This document shows, one piece after another, positions 10,300 through 23,085 of a stretch of DNA of 64,000 nt (position 1 is its first letter; every line of letters starts with the position of its first letter). Origin of the DNA: Aurelia coerulea (Eukaryota > Cnidaria > Scyphozoa > Semaeostomeae > Ulmaridae). The translations under genes and the position numbers were made by a program. The stretch spans positions 13,617,501 through 13,681,500 of the forward strand of contig CM076949.1 in the NCBI GenBank assembly GCA_039566865.1, given 5' to 3'. Below the pieces are notes generated by a model. That model made no database searches and was not told where the DNA came from. It saw only the letters and a list, made by a program, of their open reading frames with translations.

Positions 10300-11655
10300 C
10301 TAAAATCTTATCTGCAAGGAAATGCCGCGCGGGCATTAGGCGGGATTCAAGCAACAAACGAAAACTACGCAGAAGCTATTTCGATGTTGAAGGACAGATT
10401 TGGTAATAAGCAAACGGTTATCGGCAGTCACATGAGTAAATTCGAAGAAATTAAACCAGTGAAACGTATTTCAGATCTGAGTGAACTAAGAACATTATTC
10501 GACCAAGTAGAGGCCAACGTACGCAGTCTAGAAAGCTTTGGAGTTTATGCTGACTCATACGGCACATTCTTGGCCCCGCAAATCCTGAAGAAATTGCCGG
10601 AAGAATTGCGAATCACCCTCATGAGGACATTGCCGGATTCGTGGGATTTGGGAGCACTTTTAGAGGAGTTAAAAAAGGAATTAATTGTGCGGGAAAGATG
10701 CTCATTAGCCTCGAAACCAGAGGGACCAAAGGAGTATTGGAGCTCTACCGAATCATCCCCATCGACGCGGCCGTACGCCAAACAGAGTCAAGCCACGGCC
10801 GCAACTCTATTTTCGGATACCAAGAGAAGTCAGAACGGCTCAAAATTCACTTGCGTCTTTTGTGAAAAGGAGCATTTATCAAGATCCTGCGACGTTGTCA
10901 CTGATCATGTGGCAAGACGAGAAATTCTTCGGAAAAAGGGAAAATGCTACGTTTGCCTGAGGAGTGGTCATTTAGCGAGAAAGTGCAACTCAAGATTCAA
11001 TTGTTTCAAATGCAGAGGCCGTCATCACGCAACGATTTGTGACACTTATTCAAAGCCGCGCGGAGAGGGCAACCAGTCACAAAGTCCAATGCAAAACAAG
11101 GAAGCTGAGGTGCAGACAACTGCAAATTATCACGTTTCATCGGAAAATTCCGTTCTGCTTCAGACAGCGAGAGCAGACGTTTGTTCACCAGGAGATGACA
11201 GCATGACGGAGAATATTCGTTTGGTGTTCGACACAGGAAGCCAAAAATCGTATGTAAACAGGAGCCTGAAGGACGCTCTGCATTTGAAAGTAATTGGAAA
11301 GGAGCGCCTACTTATCAAAACATTTGGAGATGAGACCGCGCGGGTAAAAACCTGCGATATTGTTCAACTTGAAATGAAAACTGTCGACGGCATGGAAGTC
11401 TACATTTCCGCTTACGTTGTGCCGAAAATATGCTCGCCTATTACGAAGCAAGTTTTGACGAAAGCTGTTAGTCAGTATGAACATTTACGAGGTTTGCAGC
11501 TTGCTGATTATGAGAATGGAGAAGAGGTGAGCAAGGATAAGCAAGTTGATTTATTGATAGGAAATGATATGTATTATCTCTTGGTTGAAGGAGAAATTAT
11601 TAAGGGAGAAGAAATGAATGGCCCTGTAGCTACCAAAACGAGACTGGGATTTGTT
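10300..11655 (+). pseudogene. BEL gag 3' part and aspartic protease (pol 5' part)
   Basis: Open from 10300 through the 455-codon frame starting at 10384. It continues gag, then shows three zinc-binding clusters: CVFCEKEHLSRSC (CX2CX3HX4C) near 10852, CYVCLRSGHLARKC near 10945 and CFKCRGRHHATIC near 11000. The retropepsin-like motif LVFDTGSQKSYV lies near 11222, with the BEL-specific DLLIGNDMYYLLVEGE further on. The BEL similarity ends after TKTRLGFV at about 11655. The frame then runs into foreign DNA and stops at 11749-11751. The protein would lack the first half of the reverse transcriptase. Confidence 0.9.
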
Positions 11656-12210
11656 GGGGAGATGAGTCCGTTGGACCATTGTTCTGAACAAAGAGTAGGT
11701 TGCTTTCTCCGAACCAATCAGCTTCGGTGGGTTAAAGATTCTGCGCAGTAAGGGTGATCTTGTGTACTTACTACAAACGTCTTTTGCCTCCTCCCCCGAA
11801 TTGATTGGTCGATACAACAATAAAAATGAGCCTAACAATACCAACCTAACGCTAGTGATATATGTAATGAAACTATATGTTTCCCGCAAAACTCGTGGAA
11901 CTTCGCGGCAATTTTTACTCTCTGTGATGCAAGCGTAGGCCATGGACGTAACTTAAGGGTTATTTTAGAACGAATTTTAGTGTAGTATCTGGACGGGATC
12001 ATTGGTGTATGTTTATATGTACGAAGCAAGTCAAGTACATTTATTCTTGTGGTCAGGGGTAGATAGAGAGTATTCGACGTTGGCAGCGGGGAAACAGCAC
12101 ACAGCCATGCTGTAGAGTGCTTGTGAGACAAATACCCGTCTGTCCAAGTGGTGCGATGCCTCTTAGTTTAACTTAGGGTTGGTTTTGGTTTTTGGCCTAT
12201 TGCTTGCATC

Positions 12211-13845
12211 ATGGAGAGTCTCCGAGTGCTGGATTACTACGATTTTTTTACAAAGAAGACAAGACCTGGTAAGCACTGTGAGGATTCTGAATGCAAATAT
12301 GAACAAGGTCATTATCACTGCAAGTTCTGCAAGAATGCATTCAAGGGCCTAATGACTGATAAAATGGTGAAACATGTTCGCTCCAAACATTCTAAAATTT
12401 TGACGAATACTGCCTCAAAAGCTGACCATGATTCACAGAATTCTCACAGTGATAATGCAAACAGTGGAATTGAAATAAGATCAAATGATAACAGACCAAG
12501 TAATCCAGCCTCGGAATTCTTTTCTCCTTTTTCTTTATCAAACTCCCCAACCGGGGTAGCTGTCAAAAAGAGCAAAGTATCAACTCCACTCCTTGCGGAG
12601 CCAGGCAATGTGCTCTTCTCGTCACCAGGCATTTCTCCACTTTTTCACAAAGTTGCCACAGTTACAGAATCGTCATCATTGTCTAAGGTCATTCCTAGCC
12701 AGGCAGAATTATCTGAAATTGTTGCAGAACCTATTGTTGACAAGGAAAAAATTGAGATCCCAGAATGTATGTGTGTTGTGCCAGATTGTACTTCTGTTTT
12801 TAGATTAAAGTCACTTGTAAGAAGAAAATTGAGAGGTGGTGGGAACAATGATTGGGATTGGGAAAGCACAAAGCTTCTGATAACTTATTTCAGGCTTGAT
12901 AAGATTGGAGATCCCTTTAAAGTTTATATTTGTAATCAACATTGGAAAAATTGGTATCATTACAACTATAAAATCAAGCAGGCTTTAAGTTTTTATGTTG
13001 ATGGTGTAAAAGACAAAAATCAGTTTATGAATCTAATTGATGCTGTGGGTGACAGTAATTGCAACCCCAGCCACACAGAACCATCACATCTTGTCACACC
13101 ATGTTTATTCTTTGAGGAAGCCAGCCAACTGTTAATCCATGTTTTGAATAATCTCAATTTGAATGAACTTAAAACACTTTCTCTGACATGCAAATCAATG
13201 AACCAAAAGGTCAAGAAATATCTTGAAGATGATACTGTCTGGGAAAGACTTTTGATGGAGCATTTCTTTGTTAACAGGAAACTCAATGGGAAAACTTATC
13301 TTGAGTCATTTAGAGCTATTGACTTGTATTGCAGCCAGAGGAATCAACAATTATGTGATTCCAATCCTCATCAACCAACAATAAGTTCTGAACTAATAAG
13401 AGAACTCAATGTTTCACTGCAAGATAACAATAACCTTTGCAAAATGCTGAGAGGCTTTGGTCAAAACAGAAATCCATCTCCAATAGAGACACTTCTGTAT
13501 TTCACTGCAAAATGCTTATCTCCATATTTTTTAAGTTATAACCAGATTGTCAAACAAAGTTGTGAGAATGAACCCCTTGTCTCTGATTTTAGGGTTGGAA
13601 CAGAAATTTCAAGTACACCCTTTATTTTGATGCTATTTGACCTTGTCCTGACAGGTAATGAAATGACAAAGCCATGCAACCATTCTGTGCGTGCAAACCT
13701 GTTTAAATGTCTTTCAATTCATATAATAAGACAGAAAATGAGGGACTGCAAAGCAACCACACCTCTGCAGAAAGTTTTGTCAAATGAGGTGTCACTTACA
13801 TGCAGCAAGAATTTGATGTCTGCTTTAAACAAAACCGGTCTATGA
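12211..13845 (+). pseudogene. N-terminal part of a large multi-domain protein (BED-like, THAP-like, F-box-like)
   Basis: 544 codons from ATG at 12211 to TGA at 13843. Visible parts: a BED/C2H2-like finger with C37-X2-C40-X14-H55-X4-H60; a Ser/Asn-rich linker (65-160); a THAP-like C2CH cluster C188-X4-C193-X47-C241-X2-H244 (CVVPDC ... ICNQHW); and an F-box-like stretch near 313-350 (LNNLNLNELKTLSLTCKSM ... VWERLLMEHF). Zinc fingers of these kinds are common in domesticated and active DNA transposases, and F-boxes recruit SCF ubiquitin ligase; both assignments here are inference. After the TGA the same frame stays open to 14079, so the stop looks like a mutation and not the natural end. It is intronless and codon use is not obviously different from the C-terminal part. 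Confidence 0.7.
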
Positions 13846-14443
13846 TACTCATACTCGAAGGACTTGAAGGATAGTAAGGTAGCCAGATGTCTTTGGAATA
13901 CTATTGGGATAAAGACCTCTGTGCAAACGACACCATCCAATTTGCACTGGATAGAAACAGAAAATTTGGAAACAATGCTTAAATCTACATCTATCCATAA
14001 TGCTGAGAGGCTTACACATTTTCTAACTTCTCAGCTAGAGTACATAAAAGGTCAGCATGCTTTTTTTAGATCTATTTGAGAGACCACAAGCTCAAAGCAT
14101 TCAGACATCAGTGTTTCGTTTAACACCCAAAGAAAAGAATGGACACTTAGCATTTCTCAAAGTGTGTTTTGATAAAGTTCTAGAGCTGCATGAGTTTCTG
14201 TCATGTGATGAGATTGTTTGTTGGCTTGCCCAGTCAAGTAGTAATGACAATACAAACATCCCACCACTGACAATTGATCATCTAGACATGCCCTCGGAAA
14301 GATTACTGCAAAGAGAAACAGTTTTTCCTATATCAAACACTGTATACCTAAGGATGGAAAAATTGTGTTCATCAAACATTAATGATGTCAAAATATTGTT
14401 GGATTTAACATCAAATTATTATGGTCTCAATGAGCTATGTTAA
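13846..14443 (+). pseudogene. Middle part of the same large protein, with one frameshift
   Basis: Frame 1 continues from 13846 to a TGA at 14077. At the T run at about 14059-14067 the reading passes into frame 2, where 14057-14443 is open (ERPQAQSIQTSVFRLTPKEK...) up to a TAA at 14441. The next frame-2 stretch then leads straight into the 1,391-codon C-terminal frame. A homopolymer indel plus two in-frame stops is typical decay, or sequence error at the T run. I recognise no domain in this part. Splicing could in principle remove a stop, but I found no convincing GT-AG pair that keeps frame. Confidence 0.65.
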
Positions 14444-17400
14444 ATTCCCAGTATTTCTACATCACCTTTCTTGTTTGCATCTAGTCTATTCAATCAAGAG
14501 ACAAGATTTGCTAATGATCAGAATGAGCTGTCACTGTCCCCGTTGTATTTTATACCATGGGGTTTTGTTGACAACCCATTGTTAAAATCTGATCCTGTCA
14601 AAATTTCAGACAACGAACAATCCTTGAGAAAGATCATTACAATTATTGTTGAGAAACTAAAAGATAAAAAAGATGGTGTTTTTATAGCAACAAACTTGAT
14701 TGAGTCTGTTGTAGAGCATGTTAACAAACAGCCATCTGTTTCTTCAGAAGCTGACAAGATAATTTTTTCCATTATCCATGCTGAATTGCTAAGGAAACAG
14801 GGCTTTGTAGCTAAGTCAAGGACACTTTTGATAGATGCTTACTGTAATATTCTCAAGCTTCAAGAAATTTCATCATCTCTTTTTGTCAAGTTCAATTCTG
14901 TCTCCCTAAGACAGCTTTGCAATTCTTTGTTGATCAATGCAGCAAACTGCAGTATTCAGTTAGGCTCAGCGCAGCATTGTATTGATATACTCGCTGTTGT
15001 AGCACTTCAAGAGGGTGACATAATTGACACACATCATTCCATCTGTGCACATAGCCTCACAAGTTGTGCTTTTGCTTGCCAGGGCAAGTTTACTGCAGCT
15101 CTGGAGAAAGCAGAACTTTGCTGCACTACAGCCACAAAATTACCTAGTTGCCATAGCATTCTTGCCACTGCCTTAAATCAGCTAGCTGTAATATTAGCTG
15201 CAAACAAGAAATTTGATGTAGCAATCAAGAACTTTGAGAGAGCAAAAGATATAATTGAGAAAACAACAGGTCAAAACAGTTTGCAAAACGTCCTGGTAAA
15301 TTTTAACAAATTTCTAGTTGAGTGTGTAAAAGTTAATGCAATTGAAAGAAAACAACTAGAGGAAAATTTAGTATCAATCCACAGTATGCTCCCAGAGAAA
15401 CATCATTTGAAAAGTACATTGAGTCCTGAAAATATATCAACTGGATTTTGCACATTAACTACAGAAGATTTCCTGTGGAAATTCTCCTTTGTATCATTGC
15501 TTGATCATCCTTTCAGCTGGATTGACTATCCGCCAACATCAAAAGCGATAGTTTTTGGGGCTGATTATCAGGTATGGGCACATCTAGATCAACTTCTCCA
15601 TTTGCACCCTTTGCGTTATGCATGGATTTCATCCATTTTTCTTGGTTCATTTCACAAGCTAGCAAACCTGCATGACAAGCTGATGAAGAGATATGGGAAG
15701 TTCCATCTTGAGAAACATGCAGCTGCGTTTCTAGATAGTCCAAGTGCTTGTAAAGTCCAGTATTTACTATCTATGAAAGACTTTGACTCTTCCAATCAGT
15801 TTTATTATCATGATGTAGTGGCTGGGATAACTGAATTGCTGCTAGCTTATTTGAAATATGAAAATGAAAAAACTGATTGTGAAGCAATATCAATCAACAA
15901 TGCTGAAATTGAAGAGGCATGGAAATTCTGTAAGAAAAATGCAAAATACCAGCCTGAATTGACTGTCATTGCAAATTACTTGTTTGAAGAAGGACTTTCT
16001 GTACTTGGACTTTTAGAAGCGCAAAAACATGGAGATTTTGATCTAGATATGCTCTTTACCAAGATTATTATCCCCTTACAATTCACTGCAAGAGGCATAA
16101 ACTATGGCCCTGCTCTCTGCTATCATATTCGTGACATGGAACTTCTGAGACCCTTTGAAGAAACCGCGATAAGAACCTTGTGGGTTTCAAACAAATCATC
16201 TGAACCAGGGCATTGCAGACCGCAAGACCAGAATCTGGAAGCTTTGTTTAATAACAGTGCAAAGAACTGCTTTAAACTTGGTACAGTCCAAAATGTACTA
16301 AACAAAGCATCCATGATCCAGGAAAGAGAGCAGTGCCATAGCAATTTAAAGGAAGAATTAGACATCAATAATTTTAAAGCAAAGCCATCCAAACATCAAT
16401 TCAGGGCAGACTCATTTATACGATTGCGAGCATGTTGGCAAAGGGGTTTGAGCAAAATTTTTGAAAGGCTTCGTGTTAATGCAGCTATGGACGGTTTTGA
16501 ACCAACAGAAATGTTTGCTTTACATTCAAACACTGATGTTGTCAATTTAGAACTATCAAATGTAAGAGAAATTGGAAAGGACAGGGTTGACAAGTTTGTT
16601 TCTGTAAAAATAACACAGCCTGGTGGATGGCGTCTACAGAATCCAAAATTTTCAGAAGTGTTAACTGTCCCCAGGGCAATTACAAAAAGGCAGCAAAAGG
16701 CTGCTCTTAACAACGCTGCAAAACAAGTTGAGGTTATGTCTGAGCTCTTACTACAGTCTACTGGCATGCAAGTTGCTATGTCTGAGTCAAGTAAGCCTGT
16801 TCAGTTGCTTAAAAAGGATGGTGTTAGTTTGCATTTTGCAAAAAAGTCAGATCTGACATTATGGCTGTTCAAAAGCTATGAATCTGCTTTCTTGAATGAC
16901 CCATCCTTTGAAACTGCTACCAGTGCTTTGAATGACATCACTTGCATGATCAGGGATTGTATGTTTGATTTCCGTAACCTCAAGATTCCAACTTGCACCT
17001 ACAATGAAATGAGCAATCATATAATTCAACAAACAGTTCTTCCCATTCTATGGAAATATGCAAACAAGGAGAGACACTTTACATTTATTCAAACTTTTGA
17101 CCGTCGTGCTGACCAGACAAAGGGATGTACAGAAGCAACAAGGGCATCAGTTCCAGTTTCTCCATTAGAATACACTGGTGTTCATGTTGATCAAAATGAG
17201 CAGATCAAATCCTACAATACAAGGTGGCTAGATCGAGACAATGGTCGCCAGAAGATTATAACTTCTTATGTTAGATCATGTCAGGATATTTCATTTTTAA
17301 GATCAAAGAATTTTCCAAACAATTTCACCCATGTCATTATTGGTGGCCACTGTGGTATTTTTACATCATATACAGTAGATAGGATTGGCACTGTCACCAC

Positions 17401-18646
17401 AGCAACATTTGATTATAGTTGCTATCACCCAGAGGCGGACACAGTTGTCTTTTTTGCACTGAAGAGGTTTATAGATCATAACCCTAATGTTGAAGGCAGT
17501 TCAATAGTAATAAACTGTCCTGAGGCTGACAATGTAACCATTTTACTGTTAGAACACCATCTCATCAGTCAACTAATAAGAAGACATTCTCTTAAAATCT
17601 ACTGCGCTATTCACAACAAGGTTGTAGATGTCAAGACAGGAAAACCTAATAAAAAACCAAAAGAAGATGCCAGTGTTGAAGAGTTTCAAGCTTTGAGTTC
17701 CAAAGTTAAGATGAACTTCTTTATTGATGTCCAAAAACTATATGATGATATTGCAGACTCAGATTCCTTTAGAGACATTGATTTTCCTTTGGAAAGTCTA
17801 GGTGCACTCAGTATCTACACTGGTAATGATAAGAGCCCTGGACTTAGACATATTACCAAGAATTTAGCTCTAACAGTCTACAGTCAGGCTTGCAAAGATA
17901 AAATTCTTCCTTCTCTTGTTGACAGCAATGGATTATTAAGCAACTCTCGACATTGTAAACAAGCCTTCCTTATGCTCTATGCACGCATTTACTTCCATAT
18001 GTACAGAGTCTATGTTCGCCAACTGGAACAGATTACTTGGGAGTCAATCCTTGTTGATGATACTCCAAACTTTAAGCTACTGAGAGATATCGGATACCAG
18101 TATGCTAAAGGCCAACTAGACAAAGTACCACCAGTTGATGGTGCTCTTGATGAAATCTTTGCAAGGGCAATTTTTCAAGCAAATGAATACAATCAAGTAT
18201 TTGAGAGTACCATCAACTATCTCACCCCAACAGAGTATGGATTTGAAGAGTGTAAGGGAGGATTAAGACCAAGGTTAAATAAGAATGCTAGTTTAAATGT
18301 TGCAGAGCCAGAAGTTGTTGTCAGTCAGGTCAATTCCTTGCTGTTAACAGAGGAAGCTAGAGCTGAGAATGAATGTAGCTGTGCAGATATTGACAATGAA
18401 GAATGTACCAATGATGATGTTGATCTGCAAATTTCTAACACATCATTTGGCATCATGGGGGATAACATCACCCAAAATATGACTGCAGAAAACATTTTTA
18501 ATATCACCTTGGGTCAAATGGACACAGAATTTGACAATGATTTGAGTTCTTTCTTGGAGCAAGATGTTCCGTCACAAGTCCAAAATAGTGAAGACGAAGA
18601 TTTCACATTGTTTGCATTTGAGGAATGGCTTCAAAGTAGAAGATGA
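14444..18646 (+). pseudogene. C-terminal part of the large protein: TPR-like repeats and PIN/FEN-like acidic core
   Basis: Open for about 1,400 codons to TGA at 18644. The N-terminal third has TPR-like helical pairs (ATALNQLAVILAANKKFDVA near 15170-15230). A central basic segment has RLRACWQRGLSKIFERL near 16420. Further on (17310-17850) the order is VIIGGHC, HPEADTVVFFALKRF, INCPEADNVTILLLEHH, then IYTGNDKSPGLRHITKN. That order matches the EEADT / SPDTDVLVLL / SGCDT pattern of FEN1/XPG-like PIN domains seen in uncharacterised proteins of cnidarians and fish, with PEADN in the place of the usual second acidic motif. The tail is acidic (NSEDEDFTLFAFEEW). Nuclease activity and a role in transposition are inference. 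The frame itself is intact. Confidence 0.7.
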
Positions 18647-19989
18647 TTTAATCTTCTCTTATAAGATTCCTGTTTACTGCCAGCATGTCCTTGATGTTGT
18701 ATATAGAAATGTAAATATCATTCCTACATTGTGTTGACTTTAGGTCCATTGTTTTGTTTCATTCGCTGATTCTGTTTTGTTTGTAAATAGCCATCTTCAT
18801 AAGCTGTTACCTTGTCGAGGTGAAGATGCTTGAGTGACTCTATGACCCTAAGAGCTTTACTGGCTGGAATAATGATTCCATGAAGGGTTACCCATGCTAG
18901 GCAGGTCCAGAGGGTAGAGTCCAGACCAAAACAGCTTATTGTTTACCCAGTTGTATTTTGAAATACACACATTTTTCAATTAGAAACTCTTTCTACCAAA
19001 CTCAAATATCAGAAATGCTACCTGTTTTGCTGAGAAAATTTGAAATACATCTTCGTTACATTTTCGCTGGTTTGTTGTATTTTTATTACTTGGAAAGTAC
19101 TTGATAGAGCACTGTCTTGAAAGTGACATACATCACTTTGTAAAGCTTTGTTATGAAATATTCAAGACAATCACCACACTGTATATATAAGGTTTGCCAG
19201 CAAGATACACATACAGTTCTGGAACATTTATATGTTAGCAGTTAGCACAGGCTAGGCTGCAGCAACATGGTTGATATGGGCCAGCTTTGCCCTCAGATGC
19301 ACTTATACCTCTGCTGACTGAGCACTCATTTACCAACCTCAAGGGTTGTTGGCTTGAGGTTGATATTTCTCATGATGGGATTTGAACTCACGCAAGGTAG
19401 ACTGTACAAGATTTGAAATAAAAGAGTTGAGTAAACTGCTCAAATCTCTTTAAGAAAGTTGTCTCAAATCATACGAATTTTATGTCAAATTCTTGGTTTT
19501 GGATAACAAACAAATAGGCCTACATGTATGTAAAAAGCCATCCAGTTGGAAATCATCAAGCTGTTATTTTATTTTGAATACCAAACAGAGTCTTTATGAA
19601 TATTGACTTCTTATCAAATATTGTGATATGCAGGAGGGTCACTTCTTTTTACCAAATGTGAAACGAGAGCAGTTTAATTAGGTTCGCGAAACTTGGCCTA
19701 GGTAGGCTACCTTCTTTCTACGCCTATAGTAGTAGGCCCTACACTACAGCTAGGTACAACTATGCCATAGAAGCAGTCTCTCTTACATACTCGTTTATTT
19801 GCTTGTAAATATCAAAATAAAACAACTTGTTTACCTTATCATTCCGAATATCTCCAGCAGTGATAACATCTTTTTCGTTGCTTTTCCTTCCTTGACTCCA
19901 AATTCCAAGTTTGACTCCAAATTGCTAATACGCATGCGCTTTAACCTACTGCACGTGACTTCATGGATGGTTGCTCGGACTTACCCTAC
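18647..19989. other. Non-coding tail of the 8.3-kb segment
   Basis: About 1.3 kb without a long ORF. A structured-looking block at 18795-18945 (GAGGTGAAGATGCTTGAG ... GGCAGGTCCAGAGGG) may be a SINE-like repeat. On the minus strand near 19375-19395 there is a B-box-like GAGTTCAAATCCCATC, as in tRNA-derived SINEs. An AATAAA-like signal lies at about 19419. None of these can be confirmed without a repeat library. Confidence 0.35.
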
Positions 19990-20006
19990 CTCATCTCCCC
20001 AACAAA

Positions 20007-22976
20007 AAGGCATTTCTTAATGTATCTATTGATCCTGAGCAGCGCAATTTCTTGAGATTCTTATGGGTGGATGACGTAGAGTCCCCAGATCCACAAATCA
20101 TTGTCTTCCGCTATACAAAGGCGATATTCGGCGCCGTCTGTAGCCCATATCTTTTATCAGCTACAATTAGGCATCATTTGAGACAGTATGAGGAAACTGA
20201 GCCCGAGTTTGTTGAAAATGTCAAAAAATCCCTGTATTGCGATGACTACGTTTCAACATTTGACAGTGAAAGCGAGGCTATGGCCTACTACGAAAAACTA
20301 AAACAATGCTTTATGGATGCTGGGTTCAATTTAAGGAAATGGAAAACCAATTCCAAAGATTTAGGAGAGGAAATTGTAAAACAAGAAACTTTCAATTTCA
20401 CGGATGCGAAAACCGAAAATTTGCAACACGAAAGCGAGGCTAAGAGCGTACCTGACGCGGATTCAAGTATTCCAAAATCGAAAAACGAAAAAGTTCTTGG
20501 ACTTTTATGGGACAAGGACGCTGATCAATTGAGGTTTGAATTCGACGAAATTTTTAAGGAGGCAAAAGACAAGCCTGTGACAAAACGATCTATTTTGAGT
20601 GCGACAGCAAAATTGTTCGACCCCGTTGGGGTTTTGTGTCCCATTATTGTGCCTTTGAAAATTCTTTTTCAAAGTCTTTGCAAGGAGAAAGTCGATTGGG
20701 ACAGTCCAGTTTCGGATGAAATAAAAGAACAATGGTTCAAAATCATTAATGATATGGAGGCACTAGGCAAAATTGAGATTGATAGGCCATATTTGAGCAA
20801 TCTTGTACCACCTGAGTCAGTCGAATCTATAGAATTGCATGGGTTCGCCGATGCATCAACAAAGGCATATGGGGCTTGTGTCTACATAGTTTATCGTCTC
20901 AAAAATGGGGAAAGCGAAGTTAGTCTAATAACAGCGAAATCACGAGTTACCCCTCTGAAGGGAGAGACTATTCCAAGGCTGGAATTATTAGCCTCATTGA
21001 TTTTGGCTAGGCTTATTACAAATGTTTCTGAGGCAGTCAAAGATGTCATAGACATTCAAAACGTAACTTGCTGGACAGATTCTCAAATCGCATTGTTTTG
21101 GATTCGAAACACACAAAAAACCTTGAAGCCTTTTCTTCAGAGTCGAGTGGAAGAAATTAGGAAATTAGTTCCAGCTAATCAATGGAAATATTGCCCAACG
21201 AAACAAAACCCCGCTGACCTTGCATCCAGGGGGGTTTCAGCCTCGAAGTTAGTTAATCAGCAAATGTGGTGGACTGGGCCCGACTTTTTAAGAAAGTGCC
21301 CAGAGGAATGGCCTGTTCACGATAATTTTGATAATTTTCCAGAAATTTCGGAGTCAACAAATCGATCTGATTTGGAAGCTAATATCATTGACGTAGAAGG
21401 TTATTGTCTTCAGGTTGACACGACCGTTACAAATGCGCTTAATGAGATTATCGACGTTGAAAGGTTCAGCGATATCAACAAACTTTTGAGAGTGATCGCT
21501 TATGCGAAACGATTTATTGCGAATTTGCGAGCAAAGGCTAGCAAAGTTGAATGCAAAATTGGAGACCTTGAATCAAGCGAGATTACTGATGCAAAATTGA
21601 CATTAGTGAAATTAGAGCAGCAAACTCTGAAACAACAGAGAAACTTTCACGATTTGACACACAATTTAGGGCTTTTTGAAGATAAAGAAGGCATTTTGCG
21701 ATGTAAGGGCAGGTTAGAAAATGCGCCCATACCATATGACGCTAAGTTCCCTATACTCCTGCCCAGGGACAGCCATGTAGCCAAGTTATTAGTATTAGAA
21801 GCCCACGAAATCGTCAAACACGACGGAGTACAAGAAACCCTTGCACAATTGAGAAGGCAGTATTGGGTAGTGAGAGGTCGTCAGTTGGTCAGAAAGCTGA
21901 TTTCTAAATGCTGTACATGCACAAGATTTGAGGGTAGAGGGTATAAAATTCCACCAGCTCCTTCTTTGCCGAAATTTCGAGTCGACAATGACTTTGCATT
22001 CATGAAAATAGGAGTAGATTTTGCCGGTCCAGTTTTCGTAAAGAACATTTATGGAGGAGATCAGAGTACATATAAGTCGTACATACTTTTATTAACTTGC
22101 GCATCTACAAGAGCCCTGCATCTGGAGCTCGTTCCAGATCTAAACGCAGAATCATTTAAGAGGGGGTTCAGTAGATTTCAGGCCAGGAGAGGGGTTCCTG
22201 GGCTAATTATCAGCGATAACGGCAAAACATTCAAAGATAAAGGGGTAAAAGACTATTTAGTACAAAATGGCATAAACTGGAAATTTAATGTCGAAGCTGC
22301 GCCACATACCGGAGGTTTCTTTGAACGTTTGGTGCGGTCTACAAAACGATGCTTGAAGAAGTCAATAAGAAATTCCAAACTCAATTATGAGGAGCTTTTA
22401 ACCCTGTTAACAGAAATTGAGGGAGTAATAAATTCGAGGCCGTTGACGTATTTCAATGAGGAATTAGGAGAGCCACTTACCCCTTCCCACCTGATTATTG
22501 GAAGGAGAATTTTAGACAGGCCTAGCCCTGTGTCTTACGAGCCACGAACACAACTGAATCACGAAGAAGCGACAAAGAGAGCTAACTATTTGAGGAACGT
22601 TCTTGAACATTTTCGAGGAAGATTTAGCAGAGAGTATCTCACAGAGCTGAGAGAACACCATCGATCGAGAAAGAGCAAAAACGGACCATTGATAGCCACT
22701 GGCGATATCGTTACGATTTTCGAAGATAAGTTGCCCAGACAAAGATGGAGGATTGGTCGAGTGGAAAAGCTGTTGACGAGCAAGGATGGACAAACGAGAT
22801 CAGCAGTAGTACGTGTATCAAAGGAGGGACAAAAATCTGCAGTCATCAGGAGACCGATAAGGAGACTGTATCCTGTGGAACTTGCGGAGGAGCCACAATT
22901 TGAAGAAGATAAGAACACTGGTGAGCCGACAATCAGGTTTGTTTCAGATGATGATGTGGATAAAATCAGAGGATAA
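20007..22976 (+). pseudogene. BEL pol, 3' part: RT palm, RNase H, integrase
   Basis: The open frame (from 19971, BEL similarity from about 20007) gives about 990 residues. Motifs in order: KAFLNVSIDPEQRNFLRFLW; the RT catalytic box SLYCDDYVSTFDSE (YCDD, near 20236); RNase H-like HGFADASTKAYGACVY near 20837 and CWTDSQIALFWI near 21069; integrase HHCC region HEIVKHDG ... CCTC near 21805-21925; integrase core D in VDFAGP near 22017, D in SDNGKTF near 22213 and E in GGFFERLV near 22317; and a C-terminal RWRIGRV segment near 22745. The 3' half is intact and ends in TAA. The RT fingers and the upstream part are missing, so the element cannot make a full polyprotein. Confidence 0.92.
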
Positions 22977-23071
22977 CTGTAAGTGACCATATTTTACATT
23001 TATAGATTCGTTTAGAGTAATCGTACTTTATCTCTCGTTCTGATTGGTTGGATTAGCCGAGCTAATCATTC

Positions 23072-23083
23072 GGGGGGCGGGAG
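23072..23083 (+). promoter_or_regulatory. Polypurine tract of the BEL element
   Basis: GGGGGGCGGGAG lies two bases before the 3' LTR. It is the expected site for plus-strand priming, although one C interrupts the purine run. Confidence 0.6.
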
Positions 23084-23085
23084 TG

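Larger units (their letters stand above)
11650..20006. mobile_element. 8.3-kb segment replacing the middle of BEL pol; candidate DNA element with cargo or transposase gene
   Basis: BEL homology stops after TRLGFV near 11655 and resumes at KAFLN near 20007, already inside the RT. The intervening segment starts with TTTGTTGGGGAGATGAG (11650-11666) and ends with its exact reverse complement (19990-20006), a 17-bp perfect inverted terminal repeat. The outer 6 bp may belong to BEL, leaving an 11-bp core at 11656-11666 and 19990-20000. I see no direct target duplication. The BEL region expected between protease and mid-RT (roughly 300 codons in family members) is missing, so insertion came with a deletion. 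It encodes the large degraded protein at 12211-18646. Confidence 0.65.

Noticed and set aside
12211..18646. Host multi-exon gene with introns explaining the stops
   Set aside because: Stops are in otherwise continuous frames with no good GT-AG pairs, and the segment is bounded by inverted ends inside a retrotransposon.
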